From Bacteroidaceae bacterium (GTDB lineage Bacteria > Bacteroidota > Bacteroidia > Bacteroidales > Bacteroidaceae), in contig JAFQVS010000052.1 of the NCBI GenBank assembly GCA_017407905.1, forward strand, positions 1 through 39,372: a DNA stretch of 39,372 nucleotides. Direction: 5' to 3'. Below, piece by piece: positions 1-7,806 of this stretch. Below the pieces are notes generated by a model. It was not told where the DNA came from. It saw only the letters and a list, made by a program, of their open reading frames with translations, and searched no databases. Every line of letters starts with the position of its first letter. Position 1 is the stretch's first letter. The position numbers and the translations under genes were made by a program.

Positions 1-30
1 ACTTAGACGCTTGTTTACAAGCGACTAAGT
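1..30. repeat. Hairpin-forming inverted repeat at the window edge
   Basis: The first 30 bases fold as ACTTAG-A-CGCTTG, loop TTTA, CAAGCG-A-CTAAGT. Twelve pairs are perfect, with a single A-A mismatch. It may be a terminator or the end of a repeat that continues left of the window. No gene is visible from 1 to 286. Confidence 0.5.
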
Positions 31-40
31 GAGGGCGGTC

Positions 41-100
41 CGCAGCACCCTTAAAACAATCGTAAACCGAAATGACAAGCTGGGCCTCCGACCGAGTGAG
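41..100 (+). repeat. Dispersed repeat, copy A (inverted copy at 36585-36640)
   Basis: This stretch, from CGCAGCACCC to GTGAG, recurs in reverse orientation at 36585-36640 with one mismatch and one 4-base indel. It contains the 16-mer CCTTAAAACAATCGTA, which occurs again at 36768-36783. The weak open frames over it on either strand lack family features, so I treat it as an intergenic repeat and not a gene. Confidence 0.65.
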
Positions 101-128
101 CGCACTGTTGCCTCACGAGCAAAGGAGG

Positions 129-189
129 CCTGCGACAATTTCTTTAGGTGCAGGTTTTTTTGCTTACTTTTTTTGGTAAAAAAAGTAAG
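129..189 (+). terminator. Intergenic hairpins, probable terminator-like structure
   Basis: A short stem (CCTGC at 129-133 with GCAGG at 150-154) is followed by a T run. Then comes a perfect 12-bp palindrome, CTTACTTTTTTT, loop GGT, AAAAAAAGTAAG (163-189). It lies downstream of the minus-strand amidase gene and may end transcription from either side. Nothing else is recognisable between 190 and 286. Confidence 0.45.
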
Positions 190-286
190 TCCTAAAGTAT
201 AAAGTGAAAGAGAGAATAGCCGCATAAGTATTCCGTGAAGGTGATAAATAGAGTAATCTCGACCACACCTTTTTGCTACTGAGCCC

Positions 287-1045
287 TTATTGGCGCCAAT
301 TGTGTTTTTCCTGCATCAAGGGGAAGGCTTTGCGCATCTTTGCCACCATCTCGGGGTCGATGTCTCCCGAAGCGCTACCCTGACTTTTCGAGCGACAACC
401 GCCGAGTTTCTGACCATAGGGGCTCAGCACCACGCTGTGGCCCACATAATTGCCATATTCATCTACTCCCACACGATTGGATGCCGCCACATAACATTGA
501 TTTTCAATGGCTCGGGCGCGTATGAGGGTGTCCCACGCAAGAATGCGGCTCTCGGGGAAATTGGCCGAGACGAGCAGCAGGTCGTAGCGCTGGTCGTTGT
601 GCAGAAACAGGGGGAAGCGTATGTCGTAACAGATTGCGGGACGTATGCGCAGGCCGCGCCACTCCCATATTGTGCGCTCACTGCCGGGGGTATATACGAG
701 GTTCTCGCCGCTGTACTCGAACAGATGCACTTTATCGTAGTGGCCGAGCACTCCTTCGGGGGTTACAAAATACATTCTGTTGTAGTATTTTCCGTCCGAG
801 ACTGTCATTACTGTGGCGGCTATGGCTGCATCGTATTTTTGTGCCCACTCTATCATTCGTTGCACTGTTGGGCCGTTTACCTCTTCGGCTACTCCTTGCG
901 GCTGCATACAGAAGCCTGTCGAGCACATTTCGGGAAAAAGGTATATGTCCGATTTTGGGGCTTTTTCGAGCAGCTCGCCCATATGTCTGAGGTTGGCGGG
1001 AATGTTTTTCCAAACAATATCTTGTTGAATGACTGTTACTTTCAT
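287..1045 (-). CDS. Carbon-nitrogen hydrolase, nitrilase superfamily (omega-amidase/YafV type)
   Basis: This 252-residue protein has the whole Cys-Glu-Lys nitrilase triad: Glu39 in FPEM, Lys105 in YDKVHLF and Cys139 in AICYDIRFP. The length and the FPEMCSTGF and GHYDKVHLFEYSGE motifs fit the YafV/NIT2 branch, soluble cytoplasmic omega-amidases that hydrolyse alpha-ketoglutaramate or alpha-ketosuccinamate to the keto acid and ammonia. The substrate is inferred from the branch and not shown by the sequence. The start at 1045 gives the canonical beginning MKVTVIQQD. The gene stands alone, with tRNA-Ser and its terminator upstream on the same strand. A 311-codon open frame on the opposite strand (290-1225) is a shadow. 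Confidence 0.9.
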   Translation of the reverse strand: MKVTVIQQDIVWKNIPANLRHMGELLEKAPKSDIYLFPEMCSTGFCMQPQGVAEEVNGPTVQRMIEWAQKYDAAIAATVMTVSDGKYYNRMYFVTPEGVLGHYDKVHLFEYSGENLVYTPGSERTIWEWRGLRIRPAICYDIRFPLFLHNDQRYDLLLVSANFPESRILAWDTLIRARAIENQCYVAASNRVGVDEYGNYVGHSVVLSPYGQKLGGCRSKSQGSASGDIDPEMVAKMRKAFPLMQEKHNWRQ

Positions 1046-1190
1046 TTTATTGTTTTTTATCTGTTTCTTTCACTGAAAATGTGTCGAGAGTGTCAGTTTA
1101 CTCTGCGCGGGCGTCCTTTTGTAAAGGCCACCCGACTTTTATTGCAGCGGGGATTCGCTTGCGCGCATCCCGACGCTGCCGCGGGCATCC

Positions 1191-1253
1191 TTTGCAATAT
1201 TTCCAACAAAAAAAGCCTCAAGTAAACTTGGGCTTTCTTTGTTGGAAATATTG
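1191..1253 (-). terminator. Long extended hairpin terminator of tRNA-Ser
   Basis: Directly after the tRNA 3' end the minus strand holds a stem built on AAGCCCAAG / CTTGAGGCTT (loop TTTA, one bulge) followed by seven T: an ordinary rho-independent terminator. The pairing continues outward through the T run for about 24 bp (GCAATATTTCCAACA on one side, its complement on the other) with one mismatch. The whole inverted repeat is about 60 nt. The region 1046-1190, between it and the amidase start, shows nothing I recognise. Confidence 0.8.
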
Positions 1254-1341
1254 CGGAAAGAGTGGGATTCAAACCCACGGTACGGCAAAGCCGTACGCCG
1301 GATTTCGAGTCCGGTCCATTCGATCACTCTGGCATCTTTCC
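1254..1341 (-). tRNA. tRNA-Ser (anticodon CGA)
   Basis: The acceptor stem GGAAAGA/TCTTTCC, D arm, anticodon stem CCGGA/TCCGG with loop CTCGAAA, a long variable arm (GTACGG-CTTT-GCCGTAC) and a T arm GTGGG-TTTGAAT-CCCAC are all present. The long variable arm and discriminator G fit class II serine tRNA. The anticodon CGA reads UCG. CCA is not encoded. A promoter-like TACTTTTG lies just upstream and a strong terminator just downstream. Confidence 0.95.
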
Positions 1342-1354
1342 TTTAAAATCGGTG

Positions 1355-1384
1355 CAAAAGTAATGAATAATTTGCTAAAACAAA
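1355..1384 (-). promoter_or_regulatory. Promoter of tRNA-Ser (Bacteroidetes type)
   Basis: On the minus strand TACTTTTG (-7 element TAnnTTTG, at 1355-1362) is preceded after 18 bases by TTTG (1381-1384). The consensus spacing is 19-21, so this is one base short. The expected transcription start is a few bases before the tRNA 5' end at 1341. Confidence 0.55.
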
Positions 1385-1431
1385 AGAAAAATGCTCTTTT
1401 TTTATTTTTTATCCTAAAAAAAGTGGTCGTT

Positions 1432-3255
1432 TCACTCGGCAATTACCTTCATCATACACTCGCGACAGTCGAATTGCAGACGGAAACGTCGCCCGTCGCC
1501 CGACACAAGATAGAAAGGCTCGCGATAATGACTTTTGACACCGCTTCTCGTACACCATCCGAGAGTGTATTTTATACAATGTTTACAGAACATTATTGGC
1601 TCGCCACTCACAGGGACTATCTCGAATGCGGGTGCAATTTTTTGAACAGAATGCCGACGATAAAAGGCCTCGGCAAGCGAGTTTGAGACGTTACCCCGAT
1701 AGCTCAATTCTCTCTCGATATATGGATGACAGGTAGGCTTAACGGCCTTTTCATCAACAATATACTGCGCTTTATGAGCATCCATAAGAGCCTCGCACAA
1801 TTGACGACGAATATCCGAGAGCAGCGACGATGGCACGAACCACTCTTGCGACAAACGAACATCCACCCTATCGACAAAGAAAGGCGTACCACCCCACTTA
1901 CTCAATTGATTTTCAATGTTTTCGTACTGCGAGCTGCGAGCAATCTCTTTTTTAGCATCTACCGCAACCGAAGCCCTTATGCCACTCTCATCGCTGCCCG
2001 AGAGGATAAAGCCGTCGGCTGTTTCACCAAACACGAGCGACAGCGCGAGGCGGCGGGGAGCATCGGCACGCGCAAGAGAGCGCTCGAAAAGCGTGTCCGA
2101 GTTTCGGAAAAGCTGCGCCCCCTGAAAAAGCGGAGGCATCGTCTGCGGGAAAATACGCACTCCATCCACCCTGTTTATCCTGAAGCCGTGCAAGCGCCCG
2201 TCGGCACCGATAAAACAGGCGCCGTCGCCATTATTAAATGATGCTCCGCCCTGCATTGTGAAAAATTGACGCGAGACAACCCGCACGCGGCCCATCGGTT
2301 CGCCAATTGATTTTGGAGTGTCGATGGAGGCAACGTCGCTCCTGCTACCCGTGAGAAAATAGTCGGTAAAGCCGCGGTTGAAACTTTTTTGCGGGGCCGC
2401 GGCAAACTGCGGCTGCACACGACCGAACGACGAGCGCACATACTCGGGACGGCGCCCAAGAACCTCGTCGATAGCCTTGCGATAGTGCGCTGTGATGTTT
2501 TTAACATAGGAAACATCTTTTAGGCGGCCCTCAATTTTAAAAGAGACGACCCCGGCGTCCATCATCTGCTCGATAAAGGCGCTGCGGTTCATATCCTTGA
2601 GCGAGAGCAGATGCTTCTGCTTGCAGATAATCGCGCCGTCGGAATCGACAAGGTCGAACGGGAGACGGCAGAATTGTGCACACTCGCCCCTGTTGGCACT
2701 GCGCCCGAAACAGTGTTGCGAGGCGTAACACTGCCCGCTGTAACTGACACACAGAGCACCGTGTACAAAAGCCTCAAGCTCGACCTCGGGAACAGCCTTG
2801 TGTATGGCCGAAATTTCGTCGAGCGAGAGCTCGCGCGCAAGCACCACACGCTCAAGGCCTGCCTTGTAGAGAAAATCCACCTTATCGGCCGTGCGATTAT
2901 CCATCTGAGTGCTTGCGTGCAGAGGAATAGGCGGAATTTTCATCTCCAACAACCCTAAGTCTTGAACAATCAACGCATCAACGCCAATCGAATAAAGTTT
3001 TTCTATAAGCTGTTGAACCTCGGGAATATCCTCCTCGGCTATGATGGTATTTATTGTTACATACACTTTTACGCCGAAAGTATGGGCATATTTCACAAGG
3101 CGCTCAATATCGTCGAGCGAATTTCCGGCTGCCTGACGCGCACCGTAACGCCCCGCGCCAATATACACCGCATCGGCACCATTATCAATGGCTGCAATGC
3201 CCGTGTCGGCGTTACGAGCGGGCGCAAGAAGCTCTATTTTTATGGGGTTCTGCAT
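1432..3255 (-). CDS. Peptidase U32 family protein (RlhA/TrhP-type RNA hydroxylation factor)
   Basis: The N-terminal barrel (LLAPARNADTGIAAIDNGAD) and the U32 signature EAFVHGALCVSYSGQC are clear, as is the downstream KIEGRLKDVSYV motif. E. coli members of this family, RlhA (YdcP) and TrhP (YegQ), are needed for hydroxylation of 23S rRNA and tRNA wobble uridine; 'collagenase' is an old label. At about 607 residues it is nearer RlhA than TrhP in length. The C-terminus carries four cysteines (CKHC ... CREC) that could bind metal or an Fe-S cluster. The reading frame also allows a start at 3276, but a -7 element at 3286-3293 would leave almost no leader, so I prefer the ATG at 3255 (MQNPIKIELLAPA). 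It is transcribed alone and divergently from the SPOR gene. Confidence 0.88.
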   Translation of the reverse strand: MQNPIKIELLAPARNADTGIAAIDNGADAVYIGAGRYGARQAAGNSLDDIERLVKYAHTFGVKVYVTINTIIAEEDIPEVQQLIEKLYSIGVDALIVQDLGLLEMKIPPIPLHASTQMDNRTADKVDFLYKAGLERVVLARELSLDEISAIHKAVPEVELEAFVHGALCVSYSGQCYASQHCFGRSANRGECAQFCRLPFDLVDSDGAIICKQKHLLSLKDMNRSAFIEQMMDAGVVSFKIEGRLKDVSYVKNITAHYRKAIDEVLGRRPEYVRSSFGRVQPQFAAAPQKSFNRGFTDYFLTGSRSDVASIDTPKSIGEPMGRVRVVSRQFFTMQGGASFNNGDGACFIGADGRLHGFRINRVDGVRIFPQTMPPLFQGAQLFRNSDTLFERSLARADAPRRLALSLVFGETADGFILSGSDESGIRASVAVDAKKEIARSSQYENIENQLSKWGGTPFFVDRVDVRLSQEWFVPSSLLSDIRRQLCEALMDAHKAQYIVDEKAVKPTCHPYIERELSYRGNVSNSLAEAFYRRHSVQKIAPAFEIVPVSGEPIMFCKHCIKYTLGWCTRSGVKSHYREPFYLVSGDGRRFRLQFDCRECMMKVIAE

Positions 3256-3285
3256 TATTCTGAAGCTGTTTTTCATTTATTTGTG

Positions 3286-3293
3286 CGAAGATA
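3286..3293 (-). promoter_or_regulatory. -7 promoter element TATCTTCG for the U32 gene
   Basis: TATCTTCGC on the minus strand, one of seven such intergenic sites in this window. The start of transcription should fall near 3279, about 25 bases before the ATG at 3255. No good TTTG is seen at the -33 distance. Confidence 0.4.
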
Positions 3294-3361
3294 CGCAAAA
3301 AAACAGAGTATGGCAGGCGGCAATAAAAAAAATATCAAATCAGATAAAAAATATTGCTCAA

Positions 3362-3396
3362 TTTGGTAGCATATTAACTATTTTTCATTACATTTG
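3362..3396 (+). promoter_or_regulatory. Promoter candidate for the HU-CCDC81/SPOR gene
   Basis: TTTG at 3362-3365 and TACATTTG at 3389-3396 match both Bacteroidetes promoter elements, with a spacer of 23 (19-21 is usual). It would give a leader of about 75 bases before the ATG at 3477. Confidence 0.45.
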
Positions 3397-3476
3397 CAAA
3401 AGAGGTTTCACCAAAATAGGCCAAAGCCTTGATTTTAATGCAGATACCACTTTTGGACTGCTTAATAAACTACAAA

Positions 3477-4592
3477 ATGAAAAATTTAGAACAACATATA
3501 GTGCACCTTATCGCACGCCACAATTGCGTAATCATCCCCGATTTTGGAGCATTTTTGGCACACAGCGTACCTGCACACTACAATATTGACGACCAGACAT
3601 TTATGCCTCCCCACCGCACTTTAGGGTTCAACCCTCAGGTAAAAGTGGACGATGCACTTTTGGTATCGGAGTATATGAGCGCACACAACCTCGCCTACGA
3701 GGCTGCCGCTGCAATGTTACGCAACGACATTTTATCACTGCGACGCACCCTCTCACGCAGAGGAAACATACGTTTCGGCGAGTTGGGAACGTTCTCAATG
3801 AACATCAACAGCGAAATAACCTTCGAGGCGGCTGCAAATTGCATCGACGACCCCGATAATTTCGGCCTTGAGCCACTGACAATCGCTCAGCTGCACAATA
3901 TCGAGGAGCGCACAATAACCATAAAACGCCGCTCGATAGGCAAATACATTGCATCAATAGCCGCAATTATCCTCACATTCATATTCGTAACCCCGATAAG
4001 CGAGCAGGCGTTCGACAACAACATAAAAGCATCGTTAGGCAATTTCGCCTCGTCCGAGCAAATTTCAATGATGCAGCAGCTTACCTCGGTTGCCCCCCAA
4101 CAGGTAACCGGTACCCACGAATGCGAAATATCACCAATAGGCTTTTCAAACACAAAAGCCTCGATAAGCAGCACTCCCTCCCCTGTTAGTACACAACAGC
4201 AAGCCACTGATGCACAAGCAATTACAACAGCAGAGACAGCGTATCCAACAAGCAGCAAGCCATTAGAGACGCCGACAGACAATCGCCCCGTTCATCCACT
4301 AATCACCCCCGATATTCCCCAAGACAGCAGCCCCTCGCCCCCATTGCCCGAGGCCGCAGAGAGCACTCCCACACCACAGTTTCACATAATTGTGGCAAGC
4401 TCGCCCAATGCCGACAACGCCCAATTGGCAATAAAAGAGCTCAGCTGTAAATTACAGAGAGAGTACAAGGTTGTAGTGTGCGGCAAACGCCACCGAATAG
4501 CAGCGGCAACGTACGCAACCGAGAAAGAGGCGCTGGAGAATCTATCAACCTTTCAAGCAACATTCCCCGACGCTTGGATACTCAACAATTAA
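3477..4592 (+). CDS. HU-CCDC81-like domains + TM + SPOR domain protein
   Basis: This 371-residue protein begins MKNLEQHIVHLI. Residues 1-145 look like the bacterial HU-CCDC81 tandem domains (VIIPDFGAFLAHS; then RRGNIRFGELGTFSM, the HU-type beta-arm region). One hydrophobic helix follows at about 156-174, preceded by KRRSIGK, so the N-terminus should be cytoplasmic. A proline/serine/threonine-rich linker (about 190-300) leads to a C-terminal SPOR domain (about 300-371, starting QFHIIVASS), a fold that binds septal denuded peptidoglycan. DNA binding by the HU part is inferred and not shown. I chose the ATG at 3477 over a TTG at 3429 because the domain starts there. The FHA gene follows after 12 bases and is probably cotranscribed. 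Confidence 0.85.
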   Translation: MKNLEQHIVHLIARHNCVIIPDFGAFLAHSVPAHYNIDDQTFMPPHRTLGFNPQVKVDDALLVSEYMSAHNLAYEAAAAMLRNDILSLRRTLSRRGNIRFGELGTFSMNINSEITFEAAANCIDDPDNFGLEPLTIAQLHNIEERTITIKRRSIGKYIASIAAIILTFIFVTPISEQAFDNNIKASLGNFASSEQISMMQQLTSVAPQQVTGTHECEISPIGFSNTKASISSTPSPVSTQQQATDAQAITTAETAYPTSSKPLETPTDNRPVHPLITPDIPQDSSPSPPLPEAAESTPTPQFHIIVASSPNADNAQLAIKELSCKLQREYKVVVCGKRHRIAAATYATEKEALENLSTFQATFPDAWILNN

Positions 4593-4604
4593 CAATAAAA
4601 ACGG

Positions 4605-5102
4605 ATGAAAAGAGTAACCTGCCCCAAATGCGACCACCCCATTGTATTTGACGACAACGGCTATCCGCAAGGAATGGCCCTTGTATTCGAGTGCGACCAC
4701 TGCCGCAAGAGTTTCACCATAAGAATAGGAGAAAACGAAGAAGAGGAGCAACAGAATAATTTCGGTTACGTAGTAGTAATTGAGAATAAGTTTTGCTTTA
4801 AGCAAACGCTACAACTCACTGAGGGTGATAACGTTATCGGGCGCTACAATAAAGGAACAATAATCTCGCACCCCATCGAGACACGCGACCCGAGTATGGA
4901 CAGACGCCACTGCATAATAAACGTAAAACGCAACGGTGCTGGCGAGCTGATATACACAATTCGCGATAATCCCAGCGTTACAGGCACATTCGTAATGAAC
5001 CGCATACTGGGCGACCGCGAACGACTGCGCATCGAGGACGGAGCAATAATAACATTAGGAGCAACCACCCTGATACTGCACACCCCCGAGGGCGAGGAAT
5101 AA
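4605..5102 (+). CDS. Zinc-ribbon and FHA domain protein
   Basis: This 165-residue soluble protein starts with a four-cysteine ribbon (Cys6, Cys9, Cys30, Cys33; CPKC and CDHC), the usual form of MJ0042-like zinc ribbons. An acidic linker (EEEEQQ) follows. From about 65 to 160 there is an FHA domain with the expected landmarks: VIGR for the Gly-Arg turn, SMDRRHC for the Ser-x-x-His region, and a final NP-TGTFV and ILGDRERLRIEDGAIITLG. FHA domains bind phosphothreonine peptides, so a partner Ser/Thr kinase is expected, but none is in this window. It sits 12 bases after the SPOR gene. Confidence 0.88.
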   Translation: MKRVTCPKCDHPIVFDDNGYPQGMALVFECDHCRKSFTIRIGENEEEEQQNNFGYVVVIENKFCFKQTLQLTEGDNVIGRYNKGTIISHPIETRDPSMDRRHCIINVKRNGAGELIYTIRDNPSVTGTFVMNRILGDRERLRIEDGAIITLGATTLILHTPEGEE

Positions 5103-5187
5103 CCCCCAAAGAACCATACACACCACCACAACAAGGGAGACAGAAACGTCCCCCTGCAACCATAATTTACCCAAATTCCCCAAGAAA

Positions 5188-6231
5188 ATGATACGATTCG
5201 ACTCCGATTACATAGAGGGCGCACACCCCGCCATACTCGACGCCCTTGTACGCACCAATTTCGACCAAACGGCAGGCTACGGCGAAGACCCCTACTGCCA
5301 TCAAGCCCGCCGAACAATAGCCCAACAGTGCAACGACAGCACGCTGGGCGTACAATTCCTTGTCGGAGGCACACAGACCAACGTAACAGTGATAGACGCC
5401 CTACTGCGCAGCTATCAAGGCGTAATATCGGCCGAGAGCGGACACATAAACGTACACGAGACAGGCGCCCCCGAAGCCACCGGACACAAAATAATAGCCA
5501 TCAGCACCAACGACGGCCGTCTGACCATTGAACAGATAAAAGAGTGCTTCGACAACCATTGGAACGACCACGCACACGAACACACCGTGCAACCGGGAAT
5601 GGTCTATCTGTCGTTTCCCGCCGAAAATGGCCTCATATACAGCAAAGCCGAGCTCGGCGCAATATCAGAATTTTGTCGTGCCAACGACCTCTACCTATTT
5701 ATAGACGGCGCACGAATGGGCTACGGCCTGCAAGCCGAAGGGTGCGACGTAACCCTCGCCGACCTTGCACGCCTGAGCGACGCATTCTACATTGGCGGCA
5801 CAAAAGTGGGCGCACTATTCGGCGAGGCAGTAGTATTCAGCGACAAAGAGATGCACCGCAGTTTCCGCTACGCAATAAAACAGCACGGCGGAATGTTGGC
5901 CAAAGGCCGCCTGCTGGGCATTCAGTTTCAAGAGCTGCTAAAAGGCGGCGACGAGTGTCTGTACTTCAGCCTTGCCCGACACGCCGACACACAAGCAATG
6001 CGCATACGCAGGAGCTTCGAGGCCAAAGGAGTGGAAATGTGGAACAACTCCCCCACCAATATGCAATTCCCACTGCTGACAAAAGCACAGCAACAGAGCC
6101 TCGCACAAGAGTTTGTCTTTGAATATTGGGGAAAATACGACGAGCAGCGCGACATTGTACGCTTCTGCACAAGCTGGGCCACACGCACCGAGGCCGTCGA
6201 TGCACTATGCAGCGCAATAGCCCGATTATAA
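5188..6231 (+). CDS. ltaE: Threonine aldolase family PLP enzyme (beta-eliminating lyase fold)
   Basis: This 347-residue fold-type I PLP enzyme has the low-specificity L-threonine aldolase pattern. It starts with FDSDYIEGAHPAIL, has the pyridine-stacking region SGHINVHETGA, the aspartate site FIDGARMGYGL (Asp173) and the Schiff-base lysine in YIGGTKVGALFGE (Lys206). The reaction of characterised members is cleavage of L-threonine or allo-threonine to glycine and acetaldehyde; the stereochemistry cannot be read from sequence. It follows the FHA gene after an 85-base gap and may share its transcript. The codons are C- and A-rich like those of the other plus-strand genes here. Confidence 0.88.
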   Translation: MIRFDSDYIEGAHPAILDALVRTNFDQTAGYGEDPYCHQARRTIAQQCNDSTLGVQFLVGGTQTNVTVIDALLRSYQGVISAESGHINVHETGAPEATGHKIIAISTNDGRLTIEQIKECFDNHWNDHAHEHTVQPGMVYLSFPAENGLIYSKAELGAISEFCRANDLYLFIDGARMGYGLQAEGCDVTLADLARLSDAFYIGGTKVGALFGEAVVFSDKEMHRSFRYAIKQHGGMLAKGRLLGIQFQELLKGGDECLYFSLARHADTQAMRIRRSFEAKGVEMWNNSPTNMQFPLLTKAQQQSLAQEFVFEYWGKYDEQRDIVRFCTSWATRTEAVDALCSAIARL

Positions 6232-6285
6232 AAAGCTGTTTGAATTTACAAACACCATTAACCGAGACTTTTTTAGCAGTTATTC

Positions 6286-6454
6286 AGAAACTGTTTAAAT
6301 TTATATCCTTAAGTTTATAGAGCAAAAATTGCTTTTTTAAGAGAGCATAGCCGGCTATGCAACCGCAAAAAGGGTAGAAACAGACATTTTTGAATATAAT
6401 AAATAACGAAACAGCGCTTTTCAAGATAATATTTAGAAATTTAAACAGCCTCTT
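6286..6454 (+). mobile_element. MITE-like element, copy 1
   Basis: This is a 169-bp element with terminal inverted repeats (AAACTGTTTAAATTTA at the left, AAATTTAAACAG at the right). It carries a central palindrome GCATAGCCGGCTATGC and the segment ACAGACATTTTTGAATATAA. All these parts recur in the same order at 37236-37426 and, reversed, at 29656-29850. No coding capacity. A further half-match to the terminal repeat (AAGCTGTTTGAATTTA) lies just left, at about 6232-6248. The element fills most of the gap between the aldolase and proX-like genes. Confidence 0.75.
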
Positions 6455-6487
6455 ACACTCAAAACAACCCCTAAAAACAGACAAAAA

Positions 6488-6985
6488 ATGCAAAGCGAAC
6501 GTATAGAAAAGGTACTAAACTACCTCGGCGACAAAGGAATAGAATACACGTGGTACACCCACGACGAAGCCCCTACGATAGAAATTGCCCGCACACAGTG
6601 GCACAACGACGGCTCGAAGCATTGCAAAAACCTCTTCTTTCGCAACCACAAAGGCAACCGCCACTATCTTGTAGTGCTCGACTGCGAGCAAGACCTCGAC
6701 ATTCACGACCTTGAGCACCGTCTGCATCAAGGAAAGCTCTCATTTGCCTCGCCCCAACGTATGGAGCGCTATCTTGGACTGCAACCCGGCTCAGTATCGC
6801 CCTTCGGCCTCATAAACGACCAAGAGAGCCACGTACATCTGTTCCTCGACGCCAACCTAAGGAAGCACGCATCGCTCAGCTTCCACCCTAACGACAACCA
6901 CGCAACAGTGGTAATTTCACAAAGCGAGTTTATGCGTTACCTCGAAGCGGTCGGCAACAGCTACGAGTTTATCGAGCTTTATTAA
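6488..6985 (+). CDS. proX: Prolyl-tRNA editing protein ProX (YbaK/EbsC domain)
   Basis: This 165-residue single-domain protein is of the YbaK/ProRS-INS family in its stand-alone ProX/PrdX form. It has TWYTHDEAPTIEIA, then KHCKNLFFRN, the core HYLVVLDCEQDLDIHDLEHRL, and FGLINDQESHVHLFLDANL, matching the family along its length. Members deacylate mischarged Ala-tRNA(Pro) (ProX) and act in trans in the cytoplasm, keeping alanine out of proline positions. It begins 34 bases after MITE copy 1, so transcription must come from a promoter within or just after the element, or read through from the aldolase gene. Confidence 0.9.
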   Translation: MQSERIEKVLNYLGDKGIEYTWYTHDEAPTIEIARTQWHNDGSKHCKNLFFRNHKGNRHYLVVLDCEQDLDIHDLEHRLHQGKLSFASPQRMERYLGLQPGSVSPFGLINDQESHVHLFLDANLRKHASLSFHPNDNHATVVISQSEFMRYLEAVGNSYEFIELY

Positions 6986-7016
6986 ATATAAACACCAACA
7001 GCCGCAAACAAAAAAC

Positions 7017-7053
7017 ATCGGCGCCGATTCCTTAAAATAGAATCGGCGCCGAT
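7017..7053. terminator. Bidirectional terminator between proX and the PAP2 gene
   Basis: A perfect 14-bp stem, ATCGGCGCCGATTC / GAATCGGCGCCGAT, with a 9-base loop lies between two convergent genes. It can serve both strands. Confidence 0.85.
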
Positions 7054-7075
7054 AATCTATCGAGTAAAAAATCAA

Positions 7076-7786
7076 TCAGAAATTCCTAATCACAAAGAAG
7101 GCAATCACAGGAATTACCGCAAAAGTCCCGAAAAGAACCATCAGCAACAGATGAATATCCGAGACAAGATAACCACTCTTTGTATATTGAGTGGAAATCC
7201 AATCGCGGCCACCGACGTTACGCAGCTTATTGCACATATACTTATACAACCGATACATAAGCACACCGCACACCACGCCTACGACAGCCCCGGCAAGAAT
7301 ATCACCCGGATAATGCACACCAAGATATATTCTCGAATAAGAATTTATTGCAGCCCAAAGAAAGAGCGCTGCCGACAGCGTCCTACTGCGCATCAACAGC
7401 ATAGCGAACGTGGCAATGCCAAATGAATTTGCAGCGTGGCTCGACATAAAGCCGTATGCAGCACGACGGTAGCCATTCACAACATCCACAAAGTACATAA
7501 GCTCGGGGTCGCGTGTGGGACGGAAACGCTCGAACAGAGGCTTGCAGATTGTAGATGTAATTCCATCGGTAAGCACAAAGACCAATGCAATAGCCACCAA
7601 AAGAATAAAAAACGTCTGTATGTTATTATTCTTTATCAGCACATACAACAACACGACAGCAAGCGGAATCCACACAACAGTGGTTGTATAAACCGACATA
7701 CAACCATCCCAAAATAGCGACTCGCTGCCGTTGAGCGATAGTAACAGATATTTATCCGCCTCAATAAGTTTCTCTAAGTCGAACAT
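7076..7786 (-). CDS. PAP2-family membrane phosphatase
   Basis: This 236-residue integral membrane protein holds all three phosphatase motifs: Lys82-x6-Arg89-Pro90 (KPLFERFRP), SSHA at 115-118, and SRIYLGVHYPGD with His158 and Asp162. Several hydrophobic segments flank them. The family includes undecaprenyl-diphosphate phosphatases (PgpB type) and lipid A phosphatases (LpxE/LpxF). LpxF-like lipid A 4'-dephosphorylation is common in Bacteroidales, but I cannot decide between these substrates. It lies 20 bases after batE on the same strand, so it may be the last gene of the moxR-bat transcript. Confidence 0.88.
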   Translation of the reverse strand: MFDLEKLIEADKYLLLSLNGSESLFWDGCMSVYTTTVVWIPLAVVLLYVLIKNNNIQTFFILLVAIALVFVLTDGITSTICKPLFERFRPTRDPELMYFVDVVNGYRRAAYGFMSSHAANSFGIATFAMLLMRSRTLSAALFLWAAINSYSRIYLGVHYPGDILAGAVVGVVCGVLMYRLYKYMCNKLRNVGGRDWISTQYTKSGYLVSDIHLLLMVLFGTFAVIPVIAFFVIRNF

Positions 7787-7806
7787 CCCCTTATAAAATG
7801 TAATTA

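Noticed and set aside
25..225. 66-codon minus-strand open frame at the left edge
   Set aside because: It covers the hairpins and the dispersed repeat; sequence constraint is better explained by DNA or RNA structure.
290..1225. 311-codon plus-strand open frame opposite the amidase gene
   Set aside because: The amidase on the other strand has its complete catalytic triad; this frame has no family features and runs into the tRNA terminator.
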